Shown here piece after piece: positions 60,201-64,000 of a stretch of 64,000 nt of DNA. The first letter of the stretch is position 1; every line of letters begins with the position of its first letter. A program made the translations under genes and the position numbers. Below the pieces are notes generated by a model that ran no database searches, was not told the origin of the DNA, and saw only the letters and a program-made list of their open reading frames with translations. This stretch comes from Conchocele bisecta (lineage: Eukaryota; Mollusca; Bivalvia; Lucinida; Thyasiridae): contig CM055279.1 of the NCBI GenBank assembly GCA_029237695.1, positions 61,759,586-61,823,585 of the forward strand, in the 5' to 3' direction.

Positions 60201-62470
60201 ATCATATATCAACGGACGAAATCAGTAACACTGATGGGTGTACTAAAAAAACACTTATAGGAATGAAGAATGGGCTTTTTCTGAAATTTATCGGGGTATA
60301 AGCTTGGAAAAGTCGCTTCGTCCAGTATTCCCGCGACTTTTCCAAGTTTATATCCCGATAAATTCCACAAAAAAGGCCATTCATTCCTTATAATTCCAGC
60401 ATTTGAAATAAATTCATCAAGAAAATGTGTTTATTTTCCGTTTTCTTAAGAATTATATTAACTGCGTCTCACGGTTACGGAAAGTAGTTCGGCGTGGGAG
60501 TTTACTGGGATATAAATTTTGGAGAGAGACTTGCTACGGGCCAATCAAATGTTAGGGAATTGTGTAAATATTTTTGTGCTGGAATTATTTCACATTGACC
60601 TGGGGCACATGGGGCCGCATGAATGGGCCACAAAATGAAAATATTCATGACCACAGAGCTCCAGATAAGCTTTATGTCTAAAGCGTACTATACCCCCTGA
60701 TTTCAAAATCATTGTGTATGGATTGACAACAAATGGATTATTGATTTTCTTCATTACTAAATAGTGAACAAATGATAAAAAAAACAATTAAACAAATTTA
60801 AATATTCACTTATTTGAGCTGCAAAAAGCTTTTTGTGCAACTCAACTAAGTGAATTTTCAACTTTATGACATTATTTTCACTACTCAATTTGAAAATCAA
60901 TGCGTATTTTCACATTACTGTGCGTATTTTGTACTCCCACTTTTGATAATCTATACGTATTCAGCTAAAATTATTGCGTAAAATACGCCAGTACGCACCT
61001 TATCTGGATCTCTGTGACCAATAAGCATATGAAATTCCAAGTCAATCCGACTTATGGTATCTGAGATAACATGGATAGATAATAGGTACTCGATAACTTG
61101 AACACACATCTCGGACAGACAGACACGCGGACGGACAGACCGACGGACCGACATGGTGGAATATGTATTACTTAAACATAAACATGTTATCTACTTTTAT
61201 CCCGTCAACACAGTGCGTATGTGCCGTGAAACACAATGCCGTGAAAGATTTTTGATATCCTGTCAATACGACCTAATCACTGTGTATGAATATGTGTGGT
61301 TGTCATACTAGTCGATTCTTATTTGTTTTGCATTTTAACATGTCTTAAAGCTATTTGTAGTGTTGACGGGATAAATAGAATAGTAGGTTAGTGGAGTGAA
61401 TGGGAAAATATCTGGCGCGGCACGGAAACGGGATGGGCTCAGCAGAGGATCGCCCATCCGTTTCCTAAGCCTTGCCAGATATGTTTTCCTATTCACGGCA
61501 CTAACCTACTATTCTCTATATACATTCCATCAAATGATGGAAACTCTGTTCGCTTGCTAGAACCCGTTGCATTGAATGCTATCGTTGACCAACATACGAC
61601 GTGGACATTTTTCATTTTTACAAACCTCATATGAAATAGTAGTAATCCATGTCGGGTACTTTCTCAACGAAAGGGCATTTTCTCAACGTTATTTACGGAA
61701 ACTATGTTTTATTATATACCTACCCATGAAATACATAGTTATACATGTTCTCATCGATGAAATAAACAACTTCCGGTGAAAATACGACTATGTACTTCCG
61801 CTATCTATATTCATAACGCGCATCTGCAGTGCCGGACTGCAAATAGGCTGCAAATACACATTCATTACCGTATACAGTCTAAAACACTGATAATTTCCAT
61901 GGAGCGGTATATAGTAAATAGAATATTCATATTATTGCAACGAATATGACATATATGTTCATCTAGTGGTGGGTGAAATGTCTATATTTCACGTGAAATA
62001 TAGACATTTCACACCACTAGATGAACATATATGTCATATTCGTTGCAAAAATATGAATATCCTCTATAAATTCTGTACATAGTATTCATGAGATATCGCA
62101 TATTCATAAGGAACAACATCACATGACTTGTCTCATGTGCGCAGTGCGAGCTTTCTACAACAGCCAGTCATGAGACAGGGATTGTTGTATCTATAGCGAG
62201 AGGTGGCAATTCACGGCTATTCTCCGCTATATTACTGGTGTACTGAAATCGTCGGTATGATGACTGTATGTAGCTGGTAGGTGACAGTTTGTTGAGAGTA
62301 CTCACGTCTACAGCCGTTATGTTTGTGGGCCTGGACGAGGTGAAGACCCCAGTAGCCGGGCAGGCAGCGGTCACACTGGGTCCCGCCCACGCCCGGCTTA
62401 CACAGGCACTGCCGCCTGCCTGCCCTGCACGTCGGGCTGTATGACCCCATCGGGTTGCAGTGACAGTTAT
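27065..62470 (-). CDS. AGRN: Agrin orthologue, C-terminal 19 exons (laminin-EGF to stop)
   Basis: Nineteen exons give about 930 residues of a secreted basement-membrane heparan sulfate proteoglycan. Domain order from the N-terminal side is LE1, LE2, Ser/Thr-rich linker, EB-like Cys module, EGF1, LamG1, EGF2, EGF3, LamG2, EGF4, LamG3, which is the agrin C-terminus. Agrin-specific signatures are [15 protein letters not shown] in LamG3, GAIQ in LamG2 (lacking the usual LamG Cys, as in vertebrate agrin) and [14 protein letters not shown] in LE2. Phases match at every junction checked except the exon ending near 55567. Vertebrate agrin has a SEA domain between the Ser/Thr region and EGF1; none is seen here, and the EB-like exon sits there instead. 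Perlecan was considered, but it lacks this LE-to-EGF-LamG layout without Ig domains. Nearly every intron from EGF1 on holds a minisatellite. The N-terminal follistatin region is outside the window. Confidence 0.93.
27245..28080 (-). repeat. 42-bp and 29-bp tandem array in the last agrin intron
   Basis: About 10 units of TTGTCCAAGGGTAGAAATAA plus TGAAGATGTACACCATTGTG (27265-27790), then ~8 shorter units of GTCCAAGGGTACGAATGATG (27790-28070). Diverged units continue at 28470-28650, to within about 20 bp of the donor at 28668. Long open frames here are by-products of stop-free units. Confidence 0.85.
28160..28390. repeat. Inverted-repeat fragment (GCGCGACA-type)
   Basis: AGCACGATATAGTCGGCACA and TGTGCCGACTATATGCACTG form a hairpin. 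The left part matches 24560-24640 in reverse. Confidence 0.55.
28668..28771 (-). CDS. AGRN: AGRN exon: LamG3, third part
   Basis: The acceptor tttcag precedes 28771 and the donor gtacga follows 28668; phases are 2 and 1. [12 protein letters not shown] then [14 protein letters not shown]; the last block is almost identical to the agrin family signature. A closer AG at 28725-28726 was rejected because it breaks phase with the preceding exon. Confidence 0.92.
28833..28940. repeat. ~110-bp perfect hairpin MITE, copy 2
   Basis: GGGCCCGGTTGCTCAAAGCT ... complement; second copy of the element at 21622. Confidence 0.8.
28941..29786. other. Agrin intron, MITE G fragment
   Basis: 29287-29466 is a degraded family G element; otherwise nothing recognised. 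Confidence 0.5.
29787..30026 (-). CDS. AGRN: AGRN exon: LamG3, second part
   Basis: The acceptor tatgtag precedes 30026 and the donor gtaacc follows 29787; phase 2 at both ends. [30 protein letters not shown] and [11 protein letters not shown] are the LamG core. NGS is a sequon. The exon is clearly GC-richer than its repeat surroundings. Confidence 0.94.
30198..30655. mobile_element. MITE H copy 3 and MITE D copy 5, adjacent
   Basis: H at 30198-30397 (TTAACCCTTTCAAAACTACC ... TTCAGGGGTGAAGGGTTAA) and D at ~30438-30654 (degraded left end, CCAGTCACAGCCAC right end), in the intron at the vertebrate z-splice position. Confidence 0.65.
30950..31060. repeat. A-T rich hairpin
   Basis: ATAGTTATAGTTCACATATTG pairs with CAATATGTGAACAATAACTA around ATTAATTTTGTACCGAGAAA. 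Confidence 0.6.
31426..31507 (-). CDS. AGRN: AGRN exon: LamG3, first part
   Basis: The acceptor gttgcag precedes 31507 and the donor gtaagt follows 31426; phases are 1 and 2. Only 82 nt, it encodes [19 protein letters not shown], matching the FDGRTFVEYLNAVTES strand of vertebrate agrin as remembered. The 3' junction coincides with the vertebrate z splice site. Confidence 0.88.
31995..32105. repeat. 22-27-bp GC-rich tandem repeat
   Basis: Four to five units of TTGCGTGCGCACGTGATAGC type; alternating purine-pyrimidine runs and repeated CACGTG/GCGCAC. Confidence 0.75.
32105..33180. repeat. ~31-33-bp tandem array split by MITE B
   Basis: Units ACCAGTATGTATACACAC plus AGTATGGCATGTC. About 9 units before and 15 after MITE B copy 4. 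Located in the agrin intron between EGF4 and LamG3. Confidence 0.85.
32414..32682 (+). mobile_element. MITE family B copy 4
   Basis: Complete two-hairpin element inserted within the 31-33-bp array. Confidence 0.85.
33584..33770 (-). CDS. AGRN: AGRN exon: end of LamG2 and EGF-like module 4
   Basis: The acceptor cctag precedes 33770 and the donor gtgggt follows 33584; phases are 0 and 1. [11 protein letters not shown] ends LamG2. [14 protein letters not shown] and [13 protein letters not shown] form a six-Cys EGF module. Confidence 0.94.
33822..34115. mobile_element. MITE family A copy 6
   Basis: Flanks CAG and CTG do not match exactly. It begins ~50 bp upstream (in gene sense) of the exon 33584-33770. 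Confidence 0.78.
34380..35420 (-). repeat. Inverted copies of the 2925-4500 repeat
   Basis: GACATGACCAAAATGTGAAA, GCCCAGCCCATTTTTGATCC and CGACAAAAAATGTCACAGAG blocks, diverged. No gene. Confidence 0.65.
35540..35705. repeat. Hairpin element with GATGAAATATGGCGC arms, copy 1
   Basis: GATTTTGATGAAATATGGCG ... CGCCATATTTCATAAAAATC. A second copy is at 36555-36775 in the neighbouring agrin intron. Confidence 0.7.
35882..36108. mobile_element. MITE family G copy 5
   Basis: TTAACCCTTAGACCGCTACT start, GTAAGGGTTAA end; lies 90 bp downstream of the donor of exon 36197-36313. Confidence 0.72.
36197..36313 (-). CDS. AGRN: AGRN exon: LamG2, fourth part
   Basis: The acceptor tttacag precedes 36313 and the donor gtaagg follows 36197; 39 whole codons, phase 0 at both ends. 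[16 protein letters not shown] corresponds to the strand after the vertebrate y site. SGAIQR keeps the agrin-specific absence of the usual LamG Cys. Confidence 0.92.
36555..36775. repeat. Hairpin element with GAAATATGGCGCA arms, copy 2
   Basis: Inner arms include GACGCGTTTG and TGCATTTGGTGGTC. Outer TACTTGTTGTTGTT and CCACGTGATCA sequences are also shared with copy 1. Confidence 0.7.
37045..37203. repeat. Hairpin with CACTCGCCAT ends
   Basis: ACACTCGCCATATTTTCAAC and GTTGAAAAGATGGCGAGTGT frame an unrelated GC-rich loop. It sits about 95 bp from exon 37298. Confidence 0.7.
37298..37409 (-). CDS. AGRN: AGRN exon: LamG2, third part
   Basis: The acceptor atgcag precedes 37409 and the donor gtaacc follows 37298; phases are 2 and 0. 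[16 protein letters not shown] is the conserved LamG W-H strand, and [15 protein letters not shown] ends at the position of the vertebrate agrin y splice site. Confidence 0.92.
37590..38045. mobile_element. MITE G fragment followed by MITE F copy 4
   Basis: GTCGTCTGCTGGAAATGTTT (37617) then family F interior and right end GGGCATGTACCTTTAA. Confidence 0.68.
38185..38378. repeat. Hairpin whose arms are 20-21-bp tandem repeats
   Basis: GGGCCACTTCACTTTTTTT and AAAAAAAGTGAAGTGGCCC enclose inverted runs of TTCTTGAATTTTCAAGATG. The unit itself is a palindrome. The open frames here (ILKIQEN repeats) are an artefact of the repeats. Confidence 0.8.
38432..38678. mobile_element. MITE family H copy 4
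   Basis: TTTATGAAAAGGGGGTGTTT and the GACGGCTCGTTACGAGCCGT palindrome are intact; ends AACCCTTTCAAC / AAAGGGTTAA. Confidence 0.78.
38859..39154. mobile_element. MITE family A copy 7
   Basis: Complete. Its right end is 16 bp from the agrin exon 39171-39288, just inside the donor. Confidence 0.82.
39171..39288 (-). CDS. AGRN: AGRN exon: LamG2, second part
   Basis: The acceptor ttgtag precedes 39288 and the donor gtgggt follows 39171; phases are 1 and 2. [25 protein letters not shown] and LGDGPVLI are LamG core strands. An 'A' MITE inserted only about 14 bp inside the intron from this donor. Confidence 0.92.
39395..40192. mobile_element. MITE F copy 5 abutting MITE H copy 5
   Basis: F spans ~39395-39937 and H ~39937-40192. 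Together they fill the intron between two LamG2 exons. Confidence 0.75.
40223..40345 (-). CDS. AGRN: AGRN exon: LamG2, first part
   Basis: The acceptor cttacag precedes 40345 and the donor gttagt follows 40223; phase 1-1. [16 protein letters not shown] and [14 protein letters not shown] are opening LamG strands. An 'A' MITE lies about 60 bp upstream, between this exon and EGF3. Confidence 0.9.
40407..40711. mobile_element. MITE family A copy 8
   Basis: CTG at 40404-40406 and 40712-40714; full-length, perfect central hairpin. Confidence 0.85.
41060..41191 (-). CDS. AGRN: AGRN exon: end of EGF2 and EGF-like module 3
   Basis: The acceptor tatag precedes 41191 and the donor gtatgt follows 41060; phase 1-1. 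[10 protein letters not shown] closes EGF2, and CHHSATC plus [16 protein letters not shown] form EGF3. The PxGREGxxC ending matches vertebrate agrin at the same place. Confidence 0.93.
41484..41645. mobile_element. MITE family E copy 3, partial
   Basis: GTTCGTAAGTGCAAAATTAT start; CACATTTCACATTTC is triplicated; the right end is lost. Confidence 0.6.
41880..42620 (-). repeat. 39-bp array copying the EGF2 exon end and its splice donor
   Basis: About 19 units. On the minus strand each reads GGTCACACAGGTACGG plus CACTCGTCACTAGGGGAGAC. The first GGTCACACAG is the last ten coding bases of the EGF2 exon and GTACGG its donor. The unit is a multiple of three and stop-free in the exon frame for about 14 copies. 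Confidence 0.9.
42604..42711 (-). CDS. AGRN: AGRN exon: EGF-like module 2
   Basis: The acceptor cgccag precedes 42711 and the donor gtacgg follows 42604; phase 1-1. [18 protein letters not shown] and CICPRGHTG supply Cys 1-5. The sixth (GSMC) is on the next exon, which confirms the splice. The exon end and donor recur about 19 times as the 39-bp array. Confidence 0.93.
42720..43030. other. Agrin intron, nothing recognised
   Basis: Separates the EGF2 exon from the 21-bp array. Contains an inverted pair GGACTAAGTCTATAT / ATATGGGACTTAGTCC near 42996-43025. Confidence 0.5.
43031..44405 (-). repeat. 21-bp array, distal block (~64 units)
   Basis: Minus-strand unit GTATGTCTACAGNCTATATCG, with two or three sub-variants in local blocks (CAGGC versus CCGTC). 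Because 21 is a multiple of three and no frame has a stop, all three minus frames are open for hundreds of codons. Confidence 0.92.
44406..45074. mobile_element. TIR element splitting the 21-bp array
   Basis: Ends TCACGGGAC and GTCCCGTGA about 660 bp apart, with array units on both outer sides. No coding region recognised. Confidence 0.6.
45075..45628 (-). repeat. 21-bp array, exon-proximal block (~26 units)
   Basis: Begins within ~10-20 bp of the donor of the LamG1 exon ending at 45634. That donor, GATATCGGTAGGTCT, differs from the unit TATATCGGTATGTCT at two of 15 positions. Confidence 0.88.
45634..45773 (-). CDS. AGRN: AGRN exon: LamG1, last part
   Basis: The acceptor attgcag precedes 45773 and the donor gtaggt follows 45634; phases are 2 and 1. 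[19 protein letters not shown] is the typical LamG terminal strand with its Cys. The donor sequence resembles the 21-bp repeat that fills the intron. Confidence 0.93.
46091..46336. mobile_element. MITE family E copy 4
   Basis: GTTTCACTAAACTTCGTACG start; ends about 50 bp from the donor of exon 46386-46601. Confidence 0.78.
46386..46601 (-). CDS. AGRN: AGRN exon: LamG1, middle part
   Basis: The acceptor ttggcag precedes 46601 and the donor gtatgc follows 46386; phase 2 at both ends. The previous exon supplies AG, giving [14 protein letters not shown], a classic LamG strand pair. [11 protein letters not shown] and [13 protein letters not shown] follow. The acceptor lies at the edge of a ~62-bp tandem array that copies it. 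Confidence 0.92.
46602..46800 (-). repeat. ~60-bp tandem array carrying copies of an agrin acceptor
   Basis: Minus-strand units read GTGTGTATGTTGGCAG or variants, each followed by GTAC/ATAC and GACTGCATGAC. The unit next to the exon supplies the true acceptor TTGGCAG. Three to four units. Confidence 0.75.
46850..47185. repeat. 62-bp tandem array
   Basis: About 5-6 units of GCCGCAACCATTTGACTGAA plus CTCAAAACTTCACTCGACTG and GTGATGTTGTTTA. In the LamG1 intron. Confidence 0.85.
47224..47385. mobile_element. MITE family G copy 7
   Basis: TTAACCCTTACACTGCGAAC then GTCGTCTGCTG; the right half is diverged. Confidence 0.6.
47385..48395. repeat. ~181-bp tandem array with GCGCGAC ends
   Basis: Five units of AACTTTAACGCATTTCTGTT plus ACCTTGACCTTCAGAATTTG and GAAGCATCATCCCTAGACAA, bounded by GGTGTCGCGCCTGC and GCAGGCGCGACA and including a GAC triplet run near 48320. 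Probably a transposon with internal tandem repeats. Confidence 0.8.
48537..49274. mobile_element. TIR element with CAGTGGAACCTC ends, reaching a splice donor
   Basis: Left end CAGTGGAACCTCTCTAAACC after TA. The right end is the complement of CAGTAGAACCTCTGTAAACC. Its last base is intron position +4 of the agrin exon 49278-49479. The interior has a 100-bp hairpin (48890-48992, CATGTCCAGCCGTGTGCAAA) and other repeats. A short relative is at 57017-57093. Ends and TA target suggest a Tc1/mariner/pogo-type MITE. Confidence 0.78.
49278..49479 (-). CDS. AGRN: AGRN exon: LamG1, first part
   Basis: The acceptor caccag precedes 49479 and the donor is gtgcag after 49278; phases are 1 and 2. The start [16 protein letters not shown] and the core GILLFTSQF and [13 protein letters not shown] are laminin-G strands. 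LHNISG is an N-glycosylation sequon. The donor overlaps the end of a TIR element (48537-49274). Confidence 0.93.
49506..49900. mobile_element. Family J TIR element, copy 3
   Basis: TTGCTGCCGACGAACTTTTC and AAAAGTTCGTCGGCAG ends; AGTCACCCTCCC inner arm. Begins ~25 bp upstream of the LamG1 acceptor. Confidence 0.7.
49900..50775 (-). repeat. Inverted copies of the 2925-4500 repeat
   Basis: Repeated ATGACCATATTTAGTCAAAT, GCCCCGCCCATTTTTGATAT and AACAAATCTGAAAGAGCAT blocks, two to three units. Confidence 0.7.
50780..51120. other. Agrin intron, nothing recognised
   Basis: Unique-looking 340 bp before the 76-bp array. Confidence 0.5.
51125..53163 (-). repeat. 76-bp array copying the EGF1 exon end and donor
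   Basis: About 27 units. Minus-strand unit: CGACTAGACAACAGTCTCGG, TTACCGCTGTCTGTGTGGCC, TCGGTTGGACCGGCACTATA, TGTAAACATAGTAAGT. The first 70 bases encode Cys 4-6 of EGF1 through the exon end, and the last six are its donor. Units at both ends are clean. Those at 51.6-52.9 kb carry many one-base indels. Confidence 0.92.
53092..53244 (-). CDS. AGRN: AGRN exon: EGF-like module 1
   Basis: The acceptor cttgcag precedes 53244. [16 protein letters not shown] starts the EGF module, and [18 protein letters not shown] completes six Cys. The donor is gtaagt after 53092, phase 1. The last 60 nt of this exon and its donor are the unit of the 76-bp array that fills the intron, so the true donor may be any of many equal copies. 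Confidence 0.88.
53245..53520. other. Agrin intron, nothing recognised
   Basis: Between the EGF1 acceptor and the next array; no exon or repeat seen. Confidence 0.5.
53520..55565 (-). repeat. ~43- and ~90-bp tandem array from the EB-like exon donor
   Basis: Exon-proximal units (54.5-55.56 kb) are ~42-45 bp of GTGTATTTGGCCAAAGCCCG plus ATGCCACAGTGTGTTATCAG. The distal units (53.5-54.5 kb) are ~90-bp higher-order units with ACCAAAGAAATATGCCGCAT. The array starts at the 3' end of the exon at 55567-55703 and resembles its last bases. Indels are frequent. Confidence 0.85.
55567..55703 (-). CDS. AGRN: AGRN exon: Cys-rich EB-like module
   Basis: The acceptor ctgcag precedes 55703 and the phase 1 start joins the linker exon as GGG. 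Residues include [17 protein letters not shown] and CYCNEGYIP, a Cys pattern like EB modules. The 3' end is uncertain. The first plausible GT (after TATCAG) gives phase 0 while EGF1 expects phase 1. Another GT about 40 nt on gives phase 1 but a weak donor. A tandem array starts right here, so the junction may be duplicated or misassembled. Confidence 0.7.
55704..55946. other. Short agrin intron, no features
   Basis: About 240 bp between the EB-like and linker exons; the only short repeat-free intron in this half of the gene. Confidence 0.6.
55947..56111 (-). CDS. AGRN: AGRN exon: Ser/Thr-rich linker
   Basis: The acceptor tttcag precedes 56111 and the donor gtaagg follows 55947. Phase is 1-1, with about 55 residues rich in Ser, Thr, Pro and basic residues ([19 protein letters not shown]). 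EYYSG is a weak glycosaminoglycan-attachment candidate. No fold is recognised. It matches the mucin-like stretch after LE2 in agrins. Confidence 0.82.
56525..56635. repeat. Hairpin MITE with CAGTGGGGTCAGC ends
   Basis: CTACAGTGGGGTCAGCGTGT ... complement with TA at each side and ATACATACATCTA on both flanks. Confidence 0.75.
56640..57016. other. Agrin intron, nothing recognised
   Basis: A-T rich, no repeat family or exon identified; no SEA or follistatin coding seen on the minus strand here. Confidence 0.5.
57017..57093. mobile_element. 77-bp MITE with CAATGGAACCTTTCTAAACC ends
   Basis: Flanked by TA on both sides; the right end TAGAGGGGTTCCACTG is the inverted terminus. Short relative of 48537-49274. 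Confidence 0.75.
57250..57430. repeat. Long hairpin with GCGATGCGA ends
   Basis: AACACGAACCTTATATTTAG pairs with CTAAATATGAGGTTCGTGTT; arms run ~75 bp around TTGTTAGTGAAAGAACAA. Confidence 0.75.
57600..57770. mobile_element. MITE family H copy 6, partial
   Basis: AACCCATTCACCCCTAAATA start, TTGAAAGGGTTAA end; a 14-G run follows at about 57785. Confidence 0.6.
58050..58567. mobile_element. Family J TIR element, copy 4, full length
   Basis: Both ends present: ATCTTTTGACCATTAAACAC ... TTTAATAGCCAAAAGATTATCGG. Inner AGTCACCCTCCCC arms; interior without genes. Confidence 0.72.
58678..59163. mobile_element. MITE D copy 6 split by MITE H copy 7
   Basis: D at 58678-58895 and 59143-59163 (CCATTTCTCCAGTCACAG). 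H at 58896-59143 is complete with GACGGCTCGTTACGAGCC. It ends ~20 bp from the agrin LE2 exon. Confidence 0.75.
59183..59326 (-). CDS. AGRN: AGRN exon: laminin-EGF module 2
   Basis: It is a phase 1-1 exon whose first two bases complete a Pro codon, giving [14 protein letters not shown]. Eight Cys complete the module, ending PHGCA. The donor gtcagt is weak but in phase. A palindromic element (59365-59605) begins 40 bp upstream in the intron. Confidence 0.92.
59365..59605. repeat. Hairpin next to LE2 exon
   Basis: GGTTGAAGTAACGGACCGAG pairs with CTCGGTCCGTTACTTCAACC; the loop lies around CCCCTTCCAAATGGAGGGGG. Arms ~115 bp. Confidence 0.8.
59734..59982 (+). mobile_element. MITE family B copy 5
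   Basis: First hairpin lacks the ACACGGTGCCGTG segment; otherwise complete. Confidence 0.85.
60000..60155. repeat. Hairpin plus solitary half of MITE B
   Basis: 60005-60080 is a perfect hairpin (GTTGTGACCACTCATTTGAA). 60099-60155 is only the right arm of the second B hairpin. Confidence 0.7.
60256..60595. mobile_element. MITE family C copy 3
   Basis: Loop shortened to CGCTTCGTCCAG type; tail complete. Confidence 0.78.
60655..61018. mobile_element. TIR element with AGATAAGC end, copy 2
   Basis: GAGCTCCAGATAAGCTTTAT ... CGCACCTTATCTGGATCTC; fewer internal GCGTATTTTCACATT repeats than the copy at 18560. Confidence 0.72.
61196..61520 (+). mobile_element. MITE family B copy 6
   Basis: Longer first loop, including GACCTAATCACTGTGTATGA, as in the copies at 8831 and 63231. 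Confidence 0.85.
61521..61955. other. Agrin upstream intron, nothing recognised
   Basis: No exon or repeat identified. Confidence 0.45.
61960..62055. repeat. Perfect ~95-bp hairpin
   Basis: AACGAATATGACATATATGT pairs with ACATATATGTCATATTCGTT; centre TATATTTCACGTGAAATATA. Confidence 0.8.
62306..62470 (-). CDS. AGRN: AGRN exon: laminin-EGF module 1
   Basis: The acceptor (minus) ctacag precedes 62470 and the donor gtgagt follows 62306. It is a phase 1-1 exon. It has eight Cys in laminin-EGF spacing ([29 protein letters not shown]). It is the most upstream exon recognised; earlier exons lie beyond 64000 or are hidden in repeats. Confidence 0.92.
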
Positions 62471-62494
62471 CTGTAGGCATACATTCATAGGTTA

Positions 62495-62690
62495 TTTGAT
62501 TTGTATGTGGATATATTTTTCTTATAAAAAACGCGACTACAAACAATTTGCGCGATCAGCGCAAATTGTTTGTAGTCGCGTTTTTGATAAGAAAAATATA
62601 TGCACGAGTTCCGCAGCGTGCGATATTGCGTTGCGCCGCGGAACGAATGGCATATATCCACATACAAATCAAATAACCTTTTTATTATAT
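62495..62690. repeat. Nested hairpin just upstream of LE1 exon
   Basis: GATTTGTATGTGGATATAT ... ATATCCACATACAAATC outer arms enclose a perfect AAACGCGACTACAAACAATT hairpin and a second GC-rich one (GTTCCGCAGCG). Starts ~25 bp from the acceptor. Confidence 0.78.
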
Positions 62691-63230
62691 TTTTTATTAT
62701 ATACGTACATCACTCGCAATTTATATGCGCTAAAACTATACAAAATATGAATAAAATAAACAAATTAGAGGTGATTTAGAAGGAACTATTTTGCGAGGTG
62801 AAATGTAGTTCCGGCACTGACCAATCATGAACTCACGAGACGACAATATGGACAAATGTTGACGGCCTGCGTTCCATTATGTTTGAATGGGAAACGAAAG
62901 AATATATAATAAATAGAGAATACAAGACTGGTGTCATTTATGTCGAGTGTATCAGGTGAGGTGAGGTAACGCGTAGGAATTCCGAGGCTCACCGAGACTA
63001 GCATGATAAACACAATATCGAAATACACTAGCATTTTATTCGATGTATTAGGTAACGTTTTGTACTCTGCAAGGGTAATGTTGTATTTGTTGAAATGACC
63101 ATGGAATTGTTTACGATGGAAGACGGAAGATGAACAATATATTATAACATTTATATATAGTGATCATACTACCTTTTATTTTATTACATGCTACACAAAT
63201 ACTACCTTCTGCCTTTGTATATGCTACACA
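62691..63230. other. Agrin upstream intron, nothing recognised
   Basis: A-T rich; no further upstream agrin exon detected. Confidence 0.45.
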
Positions 63231-63538
63231 TTTATCCTATCAACACAGTGCGTATGTGCCGTGAAACACGTTGCCGTGAAACATTTTTGATATCCTGTCA
63301 AAACGACCTACTCACTGCGTATGAATATGTGCGGTTGCTGGGATTATTTCTTTGCATTTTAAAGCCATGTATATGTGTTGACGGGATAAATAGAATAGTA
63401 GGTTAGTGCCGTGAATGGAAAGAAATATCTGGCGCGGCACGGAAACGGGATGTGCTCGGCAGAGCCTCGCCTATCCCGTTTCCTGAGCCTTGCCAGATAT
63501 TTTTTCTCATTCACGGCACTAGCCTACTATTTTCTATA
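63231..63538 (+). mobile_element. MITE family B copy 7
   Basis: Starts TTTATCCTATCAACACAGTG; both hairpins complete. Confidence 0.85.
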
Positions 63539-63642
63539 TACGACATGCTGCTTTATTACATGATATATAGTAAATACATGGCTGGTACCACAGGTGACGG
63601 TAACAAATCACATGACAGTATATATATAGTATACTATTATTT

Positions 63643-64000
63643 ATTATAGGAATGAATGGTCTTTTTGTGGAATTTATCGGGGTATAAACTTGGAAAAGTC
63701 GCGGGAATACTGGACGAAAGCCGGAAGGCCTCGTCCAGTATTCCCGCGACTTGTCCAAGTTTATATCCCTGATAAATTCCACAAAAAGGCCATTCATTCC
63801 TTATAATTCCAGCATTTGAAATAAATTCATCAAGAAAATGTGTTTATTTTGACAGACGGCAGCCATTTGTTTACATTGACAGCACTGACAGCGCACCTGT
63901 AGAAAGTAGTTCGGCGTGGGAGTTTACTGGGATATAAATTTTGGACAGAGACTTGCTACGGGCCAATCAAATTTTAGGGAATTGTGTAAATATTTGTGTG
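63643..64000. mobile_element. MITE family C copy 4, cut by window end
   Basis: Hairpin complete. Part of the usual tail is replaced by GACAGACGGCAGCCATTTGT, so tail variants exist. Confidence 0.75.

Noticed and set aside
27065..62470. Perlecan or pikachurin instead of agrin
   Set aside because: Perlecan would show Ig domains and pikachurin lacks laminin-EGF modules; GATQLDTDG and GAIQ signatures are agrin-specific.

Overview
This is eukaryotic nuclear DNA from an invertebrate. The interrupted genes, dense hairpin-type MITEs, tRNA-derived SINEs and the repeat style point to a lophotrochozoan, most likely a marine bivalve mollusc. The species cannot be fixed from the sequence. The window holds the 3' parts of two convergent, well-conserved animal genes in a landscape that is otherwise almost entirely transposons and minisatellites. 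No bacterial-type operon, CRISPR array, rRNA or functional tRNA gene was seen.

Plus strand, 1886-16065: five exons of a cation-dependent mannose-6-phosphate receptor (M6PR), covering most of the lumenal MRH domain, the membrane helix and the sorting tail, with exact splice phases. Its last intron carries a 5,266-bp foldback element (10075-15340). This has two ~2.5-kb inverted arms, a 265-bp spacer, a 5-bp target duplication and a paralogous empty site nearby. Each arm carries a zinc-finger/coiled-coil gene and a second gene of unknown function. Both are intact in the right arm and frameshifted in the left.

Minus strand, 62470-27065: nineteen exons of an agrin (AGRN) orthologue. Reading 5' to 3' they give two laminin-EGF modules, a Ser/Thr-rich linker, a Cys-rich EB-like module, EGF1, LamG1, EGF2, EGF3, LamG2, EGF4, LamG3 and the stop. 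The upstream follistatin part lies outside the window. About 11 kb of repeats separate the two gene ends (16066-27064).

The most striking pattern is in the agrin introns, and once in M6PR. Minisatellite arrays begin at, or copy, exon/intron junctions. A 76-bp array copies the last 60 nt of the EGF1 exon plus its GTAAGT donor. A 39-bp array copies the EGF2 exon end plus donor and stays in frame with it. A 21-bp array resembles the LamG1 donor. A ~62-bp array copies an acceptor. Other arrays start at or just after the EB-like exon, the penultimate LamG3 exon and M6PR exon 2. One TIR element also supplies part of a splice donor. Parts of 51.6-55.5 kb look like unpolished long-read sequence, so array details there are provisional.
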